From assembly GCF_020080835.1 (NCBI RefSeq), contig NC_058160.1, forward strand, positions 25,841,152-25,905,151: a stretch of 64,000 nucleotides of DNA, written 5' to 3'. Below the pieces are notes generated by a model. It saw nothing but the letters and a program-made list of their open reading frames with translations, searched no databases and was not told the origin of the DNA. The stretch is from Cotesia glomerata. Lineage: Eukaryota > Arthropoda > Insecta > Hymenoptera > Braconidae. Positions within the stretch are counted from its first letter, which is position 1. Each line of letters starts with the position of its first letter. A program made the translations under genes and the position numbers. Below are positions 50,056 through 60,095 of this stretch, in pieces.

Positions 50056-51657
50056 ATGGAAGGCGCGGTACGAATAATTGAGAAAAATTTTGATAGTATG
50101 AAGAATAAAAGTGCGCATCCATCAGATTCCATTCAATCAACACCAGCAGCTAGAAGATCTAGTCGTTTTAATCATAGTAAATCAAGTTCGCGATCAGCTG
50201 ATATGTTACATCCACGAAATGGCTCTGAGGAAGAAATTAGACTTACGCGTGCGCAGGCTAAGAAACAGAGAGAAGAAATCGAGATAGAGCTGCGGCGGAC
50301 AGTAGGGCAACAGATAAGAGCAGAGTTTGAAGTAGAGATCCGAAAACGAGAAAAAGAAGCGGCTAGAGAGCAAGGGCTCGAACGAGCAGAAGAGAAATTA
50401 TTAGGTTGGTGGTATGATTACCCAAATGTACATAGAGTAGCGAGATTTGAAAGATTAGTCCGCTCCGAGTTAGAAAAGACGTATGATGTAAATACTGTAC
50501 ATAGAAAGAATAGAAACATCGACAATGTAAATAGCAAAGGTAGAGATGTAATTAGGATAAATAGTGTATATATGACGAGTAGGGAGAATCAAGTTGTAAA
50601 TAATGTACAGGAAGAAAACGAACAGATTCATTGTAAATATCAATCAGTAGTGCATGAGGAAGCTTACATAGCTGAGCAAGTAAGAAAGTGGGGTGTAACT
50701 TTTGATGGCAATAAAGACCTACTCAATTTTATAGAACGAGTAGAAGAATTAAGTCTAATGCATAGTATCAATGACAAAGAGATTATTCAATGCATTCCCG
50801 TCTTATTGAAAGGTGAAGCGTTGTTATGGTATCGTAACAACAAGCGAGATTGGAAGACGTGGGAAGAGTTTGCTGCTGATTTAAAATTATTTTATTTGCC
50901 ATCAAGGGTTATTATCCAACTTGAAGAAGAGATTAGTCGCAGGACTCAGGGACCAAAAGAGTCTGCGAAAGATTATATACTAAATTTGCAAACCTTGATG
51001 AGAAGGCACGGTAAAATGAGTGACATGGCAAAGCTAGAACGTCTATATCATAATTTACGTCCAGAGTATAAGAGATATATCAAACGCGCAGAGTTCGATA
51101 GTGTGAGCGGTTTGATCAAGTTGTGTGACGATTATGATCAGTTGGTAAAGCAGGAAGAACCTTATAAACCACCGAAACAACACTCGGTTATGTCAGTCAC
51201 GATGAAGACCAGTCAAGGGAAAAGGAATCACAAAGCAAACCCGATTGTGATTAACGAATTCGATCACCACCAGAGCTGCTGGAGATGTGGCGAACAAGGT
51301 CACACCCAGAGAGGGTGTAGGAATCAGCGAGTACTTATGTGTATCTTTTGCGGAAGAAAGGGTAAAGATACACGCCATTGCAATTGTATACATCCAGAGA
51401 AGAAAAGATACCAACCAAAGTCGCGTAGCCCAGAGATCCATCCAGAGAGGATAGCCAAGAAGAAAAAGCGCAAAAATAGGATCAGCGGGCGGTATCTAGA
51501 AGAAGATGACAATGGTGTGATGTGGCAAATAATTGTTAGAGGGGGGCAAAAGAGAATTCGACCAGCTCCAGATAAAACTCGACCGTCTACGCGAAATACG
51601 AGACCTAGAGATGATTCGCGTAACACAGATAGTCGCGAGTTTTTATACGAAATGTAA
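50056..51657 (+). CDS. gag: Retrotransposon Gag polyprotein, 533 aa
   Basis: This is an intact frame from ATG to TAA. Residues about 1-60 are Ser/Arg-rich. Residues about 65-115 are a charged predicted coiled coil (QREEIEIELRRTVGQQIRAE...). Residues about 200-355 match the retrotransposon gag capsid family (WGVTFDGNKDLLNFIERVEE; LLKGEALLWYRN; WEEFAADLKLFYLP; SAKDYILNLQTLMRRHG). Two zinc knuckles follow: Cys408-Cys411-His416-Cys421 is canonical CX2CX4HX4C. The second, Cys429-Cys432-Cys442, has Lys437 where His is expected. The C-terminus is very basic. Gag packages the RNA and forms particles. No pol frame overlaps or follows the stop. Confidence 0.92.
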   Translation: MEGAVRIIEKNFDSMKNKSAHPSDSIQSTPAARRSSRFNHSKSSSRSADMLHPRNGSEEEIRLTRAQAKKQREEIEIELRRTVGQQIRAEFEVEIRKREKEAAREQGLERAEEKLLGWWYDYPNVHRVARFERLVRSELEKTYDVNTVHRKNRNIDNVNSKGRDVIRINSVYMTSRENQVVNNVQEENEQIHCKYQSVVHEEAYIAEQVRKWGVTFDGNKDLLNFIERVEELSLMHSINDKEIIQCIPVLLKGEALLWYRNNKRDWKTWEEFAADLKLFYLPSRVIIQLEEEISRRTQGPKESAKDYILNLQTLMRRHGKMSDMAKLERLYHNLRPEYKRYIKRAEFDSVSGLIKLCDDYDQLVKQEEPYKPPKQHSVMSVTMKTSQGKRNHKANPIVINEFDHHQSCWRCGEQGHTQRGCRNQRVLMCIFCGRKGKDTRHCNCIHPEKKRYQPKSRSPEIHPERIAKKKKRKNRISGRYLEEDDNGVMWQIIVRGGQKRIRPAPDKTRPSTRNTRPRDDSRNTDSREFLYEM

Positions 51658-52574
51658 ATTTTTTTTTATATAGTAGTTTTTAAGCAATACCAAGATACAA
51701 CTGTAGAGACATAGGTTAAGTAATATTGTTTAGTATAAGTTTCCCTGAACGAGCCAGTACGAGAGACCGATGGGGGAACGAGAGGCATAGTGCGTAGGCA
51801 AAAGCAGTTAAAAGCATGGTGAAGACAAGTATAACTATGGACGTAGCAAAGGACGAGCAGTAGTAAAATGTCAAGAAGAAGAGATAGTGAAACTGAAGAA
51901 GAGATAGTCACACCAGCCAGTTAGTTAGTCAGTCCGCTAGGTGTTGACCAAAAGAGGTACCAGTTTCCACCATCAGTGGTCCAGCGAAGACATTTCTGTG
52001 AGAAGAGAGACGTTAGAAGAAGGTCCAGTAGCATTTGAGAAGACCTGGTAGTCACAGCACCCGTCGACAGTCAAAGAAGAAGACGTTGTCGAACAGTTCG
52101 TCCAAGGTACGTAGTTAGTGGTCCAATGTACATAGTAAATCAACGTCCAGTGTATATAGTCAATCGTCCAGTGTACATAGTCAACCGTCCAGTGAATATA
52201 GTCAATCGTCCAGCGTATATAGTAAATCAACGTTATAGTCCAGTATGAGTCCATAGTCATTGTCAAAATGTGTCAGTCAAATCACACACCAGTGCTAAAA
52301 GTCGAAGAGTTGCCTATACGCCAATCCAACAACGAAGGATCCAGTGCCGAGATGAAAAATCCAGTGAGTTAGCAGTCCAAGGAGGAGAAGACGTCAGCAA
52401 CGATCCCTCCCATGTTAGAGTTAGAGTAATGAAACCAAACGATATGTTTGTAAATAGAGTTTTGGTTGTAGTTAAGTTGTTGTATTAAGAAAGGCGAAAA
52501 ATCCACAAACCTTCCTTCATAACAATTGTCATAAGAATTAAGTTTGCGTCTTTTTCTTTTATAAGTAAGGGGGG
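51658..52574 (+). other. Non-coding tail of the retroelement with 21-bp tandem repeats
   Basis: No pol or env domain is readable. At about 52121-52250 there are five to six copies of a roughly 21-bp unit (GTCCAGTGTACATAGTCAAY). The tail ends in AAGTAAGGGGGG, the polypurine tract just before the 3' LTR. A 72-codon frame at 52270-52488 shows no recognisable domain. Confidence 0.7.
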
Positions 52575-53661
52575 TGTGACGCGCCTCGATATTTTATATA
52601 AATTTATATAAAATTATTCTTAGTTATTAAAAATAAACTCAGAAAAGAATCAGAAAATATTACGAGAGAGAAAAGACAGCCGCGCGCAGCCTACTCGGGA
52701 ACGAAAGAGAAGAGAAAGAGAGACGGCGAAAGGCGCCGGAGACAAGCCGGGAGTAGTAGGGGAAGCAGCCGGGGAATCACAGTAGCGGGGAGACGCGTAG
52801 TTCGCGCGCTCGCCGTGAGGCAGCGCGGTGTCGCTCAAATGGTTCGCCCGCAGACTCTTGCTCTAGAAGTATTATAAGCAATTTTCTGAGCAGTTTTTGT
52901 CAGATCAGCTTGAGCTTCTGAAGCGAGTGGTACACTTACAGAAGAGGTCTTGAGTGCTGTGTTGTACAGAATAGAAGGATATATCCCCCTTCTATATTAA
53001 TCTGTCCTCGCAGTAGATCTTTTGTACCAGGTCGACCTGAGGTACTCGGGTCACCGAATAGCCCCTATTGCACGGTAAGGGGGCGAGGCTGTGGTTCATA
53101 GTCTGTCGTTTCGAACGAATATTGGGAAATAGCTAGGTGGTTGTGGACTCCTGGACTTGGAGGTACTCCTCGTCGGAACACCTAGGGGGAGATACGGCTG
53201 GGCGTCGAGGTACTTGACAAATCCCGGTATCTCTATATTTGGACAACCGAGCCTCTCTTGGTTGATAGAGGGAACTGAGGAAAGTTAGATAGATCCGCGG
53301 ACGCGACGCGAAGTCCTCAGTAGGCTGCAAGTAGGTTACGGCTTGTCAGTAGTATTTGTATATTATATTTTGAGATAAAAGTTAAGATAATACGTATTGT
53401 TTATTGTTTCTTTAGTGAATTGAATATTGTATAATTGTATCTTGGTTTGCAATAATGAATTTGATTTGATTATTATTTTTATGAGTTTTGATGAATAAAT
53501 TAACCTTATATTTGGAATCTGTGTTATTATTTGGTTAAGATTAGTTAGTTGTAAGTTTATCTGTGTTGCGTGATCCCCATCCCGACCCTGGACACGGCGA
53601 GCTAGAGCACGGGGAAGACGTGTTCATCACGACGAGGCTTTAAAACCTTCCGCAACGTCAC
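52575..53661 (+). repeat. 3' LTR
   Basis: It is a copy of the 5' LTR at a constant offset of 4191 bp with no insertions or deletions seen. It stops at CGTCAC, one base before the expected terminal A, where the N run begins. Confidence 0.92.
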
Positions 53662-53761
53662 NNNNNNNNNNNNNNNNNNNNNNNNNNNNNNNNNNNNNNN
53701 NNNNNNNNNNNNNNNNNNNNNNNNNNNNNNNNNNNNNNNNNNNNNNNNNNNNNNNNNNNNN
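53662..53761. other. Assembly gap (100 N)
   Basis: Exactly 100 N follow the 3' LTR. The sequence resumes with ACTT, matching the AACTT that precedes the 5' LTR, so the true gap may be only one or two bases. Confidence 0.95.
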
Positions 53762-53992
53762 ACTTATGGAGAAATTATAATTATAAAATCACAGAAAATT
53801 TTTAAGTAACCTACATTTAAATGGCGTCAGAACATTTGGCAACGTTGTGTAGCGCGCGAGCTTCAGACCATTTAATAAATTCAAACTATTCTTTCCCGCT
53901 TCACAGCATTATTTATATTTGTAAAAATGCTTGCCGTAAGATGGACGGTGTGGCTTAATGTACATAGAATAAGCGAAAGGAAATTTAGTATA

Positions 53993-54069
53993 GACCAGAT
54001 AGCTCAAATGGTAGAGTAGCCGACATGTCTTCGGAAGGTTCTGGGTTCGAATCCCAGTCCGAGCTATCT
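53993..54069 (+). tRNA. tRNA-like sequence, probably pseudogene or SINE head
   Basis: Box A-like TAGCTCAAATGGTAGAG (54000-54015) and a perfect T-arm CTGGGTTCGAATCCCAG (54041-54057) are present. A CCGA/TCGG stem could be the anticodon arm, but its 7-base loop CATGTCT lacks U33, so no sound anticodon can be called. The canonical acceptor pairing fails; instead AGATAGCTC (53997-54005) and GAGCTATCT (54061-54069) are perfectly complementary. I regard it as a degenerate tRNA copy. Confidence 0.45.
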
Positions 54070-54268
54070 AATAATTTTTTCTCGCATATTCTATAAACTC
54101 ACATTAAGATGATCCTCTCTACATTCCTTTCTCAATCCTTTCCTACCAATATCCTGTTACGTGAATGTGGAACGCTTCACGTAATAATTACCGTAACTCC
54201 TATTCTTTCCCGCTTCACAGCATTATTTATTTATATTTGTAAAATTTAACGCGCTTATGTTTTTCATA

Positions 54269-55026
54269 CACGGAAAAAAGTAAACTGTAATAAATAACAG
54301 TCGATTTATAATAAGTAATTATCAACTGCTAAAAATTACCATTTCAAACAGTAAAATTGTGATTTTACTATTCACTATATAATATTTACCATTTAAACGT
54401 TACAATTTACTCTTTACATGGAAGAAAATACTATTTCAAACAGTAATATTCGCTATGTAAATGTCTAAAATGTTAAAGTATAATAATTAAGAATTCAGAC
54501 TTTGATATTTATCATTTCGTACCTAAGAAATGATCTTATGATATGTAAAAAGTATAAAATAAAGTTAGTAAATTTCTAATACAAGCAACGTCAATATTTA
54601 CAAAGTAAAATGGTAAATTTTAAACGCAACGCTAAAAATCAAACTGTAATTATTGACTTACTTGGACTGGTAAAATGTATATTTTAAAAGTATAATTTTT
54701 ACTGTTTCAAATGTTAAATTCTCCCAGAGTGAGACCCCCTTATCTTTCATCTGAGTTCCCCTTTTCCTCATAATATGGACTATATATTGAGATGGCAATT
54801 TTTACTGTTTGAAACTGTAATTTTTTAAGATGAAAGAGTCGTTATTTACTATAGTGAAAGCAACTAATCACTTATTTTGGATATTAAATTATAATTTGTG
54901 GCTTTTATACTTTCTACATTAACTTCTGTAATATTTATATTTTTGCCACCCCGATGTCCGCTTTACTGTTTAAAACTATAAAAATTAACCGGAATCCGAG
55001 TGAATATTAGTTTACTTTTTCCAGTG
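54269..55026. mobile_element. 758-bp TA-flanked MITE
   Basis: The ends CACGGAAAAAAGTAAACT and AGTTTACTTTTTCCAGTG are imperfect inverted repeats. TA stands outside on both sides (54267-54268 and 55027-55028). The interior repeats short words such as TTTCAAACAGTAA and TTTACTGTTTGAAAC on both strands. No long frame is present, so it is non-autonomous. Confidence 0.65.
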
Positions 55027-55028
55027 TA

Positions 55029-58000
55029 CATACGTATTAATTAATTTATTCTTAACAAATTTTCATATTTCATAATTGAAAAATAATAGCATTCCTGCCA
55101 TGAGACATTAGAATATTATGGTTTTGTGACTAAACTTTTTTAATTAATTTATTTATTTACACTGACTGCAAAAAGTTAAACATGGTTAAGGTTATATTGT
55201 GCAAATAAAAATGTAAACAACCGAAATAAAGCGTTGCCAAATCACGGACAAGTTACTAACAGCTGATTTACAAGAGTTAAATTAATTTTTGTATTTAACT
55301 ATTTTTTTTTTAATTTTCAAAATTTCAACGATTAATGCCTCATATTCTATTTATTTTTTAATTTTAGGAATTTTTATGGGTTTTTTATTTTAATTTATCG
55401 AATATTGACTACTACAGTTGTTGTGACTCAACTGGAGCGAAAGGACTTCCTTAATAAAAGTGAAAATTAATATTTTAAAGGTAAAGGTTAACTTGAAAGT
55501 TAACTAGCAAAAAAAAAATAAGAATCGGAGATACAACTAGCAATATAATTTTATTTATCTTCCTATTACAAGATAAATAAAAGTTGAGTAAAGTAATTGA
55601 AATGTATATGAATATCTATTCATATAAATGCACAGTACAATAGCTAATCTTAATAACGATCCCACAGTACTTAGAGCTGATTCGTGACTACTGTTGTGAA
55701 CAGTACAGAGAGAGTGTCTAACGGATGTCAAAGAAGAAGTTATAACTCTCAGATATTTAAGCTCTCTTATAACAACTTAAACTTAAACTAGTATCATATA
55801 GCAAGGGAACTAGGGACAAACCATACGTCCTAACTCCTAACTTATAGCATCGTCACACATAACATATCATGCGCGTGTGGTCTTCACCGCTCCCACGTGT
55901 GCAATGTCAGGATAGCTTACAGCTTACCGTCAGAATACGCTTAGAATCAACGTATATATATTTACATAGATATAGATAGAGGAGGCTTAGTTATTAGAAG
56001 AAAAGACGGTATATAATACTAGATAAATATATTGTGAAAAATAATTGTCTTGTAAGATTGTTTGAGATGAAATTTATAAATATATTTTGAAACTAAAAAT
56101 ATAGTTGGGGAAAACGAAGAAATATAACTCGGGAAACTTTAGAAGATTTAAAAAAAATTTAAGATAACTAATTAATTTTTTTTCTACTTGTTTTTAAATA
56201 ATTGGATAATTAAAGGTTTCGTTGGTTTAAATATAACATCTTGAAATTTTTAAAGCTACAGTAAAATAAAATATTCAAAAAAAATTTTTTTATAACTGAG
56301 TTTACAATTTTGAACAAGCAATATTAAAAATTATTTTTCGAGTGATTTCATATTTTTTTTTCTTAATGAATAACAAAAATAAAATAATTTGAAATGGAAA
56401 ATTTTATAATTTTTGTTATTTTTTTTTACTGAAAAGTAAATTTTAAGTTGACAAAATTAAAAAAAAAATCTTCTTGAACTACACTAATAAATATTGAAGC
56501 AAATGTTTCTTATAAAAAGTACATCGTCGATGTATTGAACTTTGTTTTCATGTTTAGATTCAAAGAATTTTATTTATTGAATAAAATCATCATTCATCAT
56601 CATTAGTAAAAGCAAACATTTTTTTCAGTACAAATATAAATTTTAAATCATCTTAATTTTTTGTAGTTTATTAATGAATATTTACGTGATATTAAATAAA
56701 AATAAATTATTTTCAAGAATTAATTTGTGTTTTATCATAATTAATCTCAATAACCTTATGAAACCCGGCATTTATATTACCGAAAAAAAAAATAAAAAAT
56801 AATTTTCTATTTCAATCGAGTTAAACGTGTTTAGATGCTCATTACAAGCAATTAAATCAATTTTTGGAAAGTTTATGAGCTGATAAATTTAATAAACCAA
56901 AAGAGAAATAAATTTAATAAAAGTGTACGTAATATTAAATATTCGACAACCAATAATTATAACTCAACATCTCAAGGACTCGCCGCCAAATCATCGCATA
57001 AAAACACGATAAATTACAAGTATTATTATTTATAAATTTTTTTTCATCATTTGTTTTAATTATACATACACAAAATGTGTACATACGAACGATTAATTTC
57101 GCAAAATTTATAATTAAACATGGCCGTCTGCAATGACGAATATATCTCCCTTTCTATTTAGGTATCACCGCCTCATTATTTATTTTGTTTAATTTTTATT
57201 ATTTTCTTCCGTTACTCTCTTATTACCGTGGTTCGTTAGTTTTTTTGTTTTTGTTTTTTTTTTTTTCTTAGAACTTCTTCATTGATTTTATTCAAAGTTT
57301 AATTTTAATAAGCATTCCCACTAGTTAAAAATATTTGTAATATTGAAAATTTTAATAATTAAATAAATACATTGTAACCAATTCAAACTCGAGAGTTGAT
57401 TTTAGTATTAATTAATTCTAGACCTTATTATCATTTATTTAATTACTATAACCTGCAATCACTATATGACTGTCGAGAGTTACAATTTATGAATAAAAAA
57501 TCTTTGGTTTAATAGTTTTTCGATATTTTTGACCACAATATACATATTTGATTAATTATTAATAATTTAATGGAAAATGTAACAAAAAAAAATTATAGAA
57601 CTAACAAACTATTGAAAACTTCTCCAAAAACTTAACATAAAATATTAAATATCACCAAAAAATATATAAAATCTTAAAAAAGTGCAAATTTATATCATAT
57701 CTTTCGAATAATACTAAATTTAATTTAAAAAAAGAACATTTTTTTTTCATATAATTACACCGGAAAGAAAAGTTTCTTTATTTTCTTAAATATATTGATA
57801 AAAACACTGGGCCCATAACCTGTTTCTTTGGTTATTGTATTGTATAATAAATAATTAATAATTATTGATCTATAATTTTATGTTATAAAATATGAAGCTT
57901 GACAGACTTTGTAACAAGTGTAATAGAATTATTAATTCGAAAATTTTTTCAATTCAATGATGAAAAGTCGACAAATATTTATTTAGTAAGTACGTTAAAA

Positions 58001-58244
58001 GATGGCTGGATAAGATCATGTAGTTTTCTAGATTACCGAATACTCTTAACCTATTTCTGTATGTGGATCATAATTATTTAATAACAAGTCTCGTTGTCAT
58101 CAAGATTTAATAAAAAAGCGTATTGGAAAGACATGCTGTATACATACACATATATATATCAAGTTGGATGGAGTAAATAATCACAGAGCCTTTCACTGTT
58201 GTCCGAGGTTGGGCATCGCGCTTAAACGTATGTAATACTAAACT
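55029..58244. other. pigs: AT-rich intronic region
   Basis: No gene is seen. A less AT-rich piece at about 55650-55940 (short T/C-rich and CACACGTG-like words, e.g. CTCCCACGTGTGCAATG) could be a decayed repeat or an enhancer. The rest is A/T homopolymer-rich. Confidence 0.4.
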
Positions 58245-58620
58245 GTGTCACGTGTTTTATCGTCACTCCAAAGCAAAGCATTGCGGCACTTAGCACCGGC
58301 TACTCTTCCCTCTAAGGAAGAAATTATTATCCTGTGTGACATCTACGACAAAATAAGTAAAGTCGGTTTAGGTTTAGGAATTCAAAGTGTTAATGCAAGC
58401 GAGAGAAATTGCGATACTATCTTTAATGGAAATTTTGTCGCATCAATTTGCAATGCTTTGAGAAACTCTGTCAGACCAAATACCTAATCGATTTTAATCG
58501 CTGTTCATGCTTTTTAGATATATGTTACTTTCTTTCCTCTTTCTATTCAATTTGTTATTTTATTTTTTTATACGTTTACTTTATTCGCTCAATGTCAATA
58601 AAGCAGTAAATCAATAACTG
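58245..58620 (+). pseudogene. Unrecognised coding-like fragment with poly(A) signal
   Basis: The frame 58245-58487 reads SLQSKALRHLAPATLPSKEE, IIILCDIYDKISKVGLGLGI and on to ICNALRNSVRPNT before TAA. It has balanced codon use and no low-complexity bias. There is no ATG in frame (a stop lies just upstream at 58239), so it is 5'-incomplete: an exon, a truncated retrocopy or a decayed gene. About 100 bp after the stop, AATAAA (near 58599) could be a poly(A) signal. I do not recognise the family. Confidence 0.35.
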
Positions 58621-59585
58621 GCTGAGTCTCAATTTCAAAAAAAGTTTTTATTTTAAAAATCGAGAATTGCTAATTGATAATTTATATTCTAAAGCTAATG
58701 GATACGAATTAGGCCAATCAATCAGCCTTTCGAAAGATATCGTGTTTACAGTCATACATCCCTACCGGGAGACTAATGAACTCCAATCACTGGATTTTTG
58801 ATTGACTTTTTTGCGTTAGTTCGTATCAAAGTCAAAAATGACATCAGGTGTCTATTGCTTCATTCGAGTATTTTTTTTTTTTTTTTTTTTTTTTATTATA
58901 TGAAGGATAAAGCGAAAAATCGAATTTTTTATTGTTTAAAATTTTTATAAATTTATTAAAAATTTTTTTAGCTTATCATTTCAGCTAAAATCTCATAAAA
59001 ATTCGGTTAATATTTTTTAGTGACAAATATTTTGAATAACTAAAGTGACTAAAATTAAAAAATTTAACTTTTCTTCTTTTCTTCTCATAAATTTTTTAGC
59101 GAAAAAATATGAATATAATTTATTAAAACTTTCAGAACATTTTATACATAAGTTTTAATAAATATTGAAATTTCTTCTAAGTATTTCTTTGGGAAATATG
59201 AAAGATATCAGCTGTCAACATCAGGCGCAGTTATTGATATGAATTCTGGATTTCAATTTTCATCTTAAATCATTAAGAGTAAAATATTGATTTATTTTAA
59301 AAATATATTTTTCCAAAACATTGAAAATTGTTTTTTCATACATATTATTAGAAACTATAAATAAATTGTTATAAAACACTATATTTATTAGCTTTAATTA
59401 AAAATTTATTACGATTTGAAACTAACCAAACATTTTATTTTATTATCTGATTAAAAAAAAAATTAAACGAATTATATAAACCGAATAAAAAGAGAATTAG
59501 TAATTAAAATGATTGAATCGTCTGAAAAAAAGTTTGAATTAATGAGCAAGTTAATTAACCGGTTTTATTGTATTGGTTGTTTCAG

Positions 59586-60095
59586 CATGCGAACAATGTG
59601 CGAAAAGCAGCCTCGGAGTACATAGCGCGTCGTCAAGCCCGCAAGCAGATGACACGTTCGATAACTTCATCTCTGGCGGTGCCTATGACCCAGTTGAGTG
59701 ACGTGGCCTTCCTACCAAACGCCAAGGCCGGTACTTTCTTCGCCCGTGACAACGTCTCTAATTTTATAAGTTGGTGTCGTAATAGTCTCGGTATCATTGA
59801 TTGTCTACTTTTCGAGAGCGACGACCTCATAATGCGAAAAAACGAGAGACACGTGATACTTTGTTTACTTGAAGTCGCGAGACGCGGCGCCAAGTTCGGA
59901 ATGCTCGCGCCTATGCTCGTGCAAATGGAACGACAAATTGACCGCGAGATCGCCGCTGAAAACAAAGCCTCCAATGGGACCGGAAACGACGAGAGCGATG
60001 ACGAGTACGGCGAAATGCAACAAGAAGAGCCATACTTAATTTACGGTCCCCAGCCGCAAATTGTTACCAACGATCTCAAGAGCCTCGATGAAATG
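59586..60095 (+). CDS. pigs: GAS2-like protein (pickled eggs), second coding exon
   Basis: The acceptor TTGTTTCAG precedes 59586 and the donor GTGAGTC follows 60095. The exon has 170 codons, phase 0 on both sides. It starts HANNVRKAASEYIARRQARK and completes the CH domain: FFARDNVSNFISWCRNSLGI, FESDDLIMRKNERHVILCLL, EVARRGAKFGMLAPMLVQME. An acidic linker (NDESDDEYGEMQQEEP) and DLKSLDEM follow, just before where the GAR/GAS2 microtubule-binding domain should begin. An insertion between HANNV and FFARDNV (a basic ARRQARKQ stretch and TSSLAVPMTQLSDVA) is longer than in vertebrate GAS2L proteins. Later exons are not seen to 64000. GC content is clearly higher than in the surrounding intron. Confidence 0.92.

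Larger units (their letters stand above)
48384..53661 (+). mobile_element. LTR retroelement with gag only (TR-GAG-like)
   Basis: Two direct LTRs (48384-49471 and 52575-53661) enclose a tRNA-Lys-type primer-binding site (49481-49498), a leader, a 533-codon gag (50056-51657), a 0.9-kb non-coding tail and a polypurine tract (about 52564-52574). There is no protease, reverse transcriptase, RNase H or integrase frame in the remaining 917 bp. The element must therefore depend on a helper, and it looks young because the LTRs align without indels. The two-part gag with CCHC knuckles fits Ty3/gypsy-type elements. It lies in the sense direction within the GAS2-like intron. The 5' flank is AACTT, and ACTT follows the gap at the other end. 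Confidence 0.88.
29804..59585 (+). other. pigs: 29.8-kb intron of the GAS2-like gene
   Basis: A single phase-0 intron splits the CH domain. Its contents are mainly AT-rich sequence and transposons: MITEs at 32886, 45428 and 54269, a LINE-like remnant, a tRNA-like element and an LTR retroelement at 48384-53661 in the same orientation as the gene. Less AT-rich patches at about 30700-30910, 33600-33840, 35860-36260 and 40500-40930 show no coding frame I can support. They could be regulatory or decayed repeats. Confidence 0.75.

Noticed and set aside
51193..51626. Antisense frames over gag
   Set aside because: They are shadow frames of the real plus-strand gag.
52121..52250. Possible CRISPR-like array from regularly spaced repeats
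   Set aside because: The units are contiguous 21-bp tandem copies without unique spacers, in a eukaryotic retroelement.
59633..59974. 113-codon minus-strand frame
   Set aside because: It is antisense to the GAS2-like CH-domain exon, which is clearly the real coding strand.
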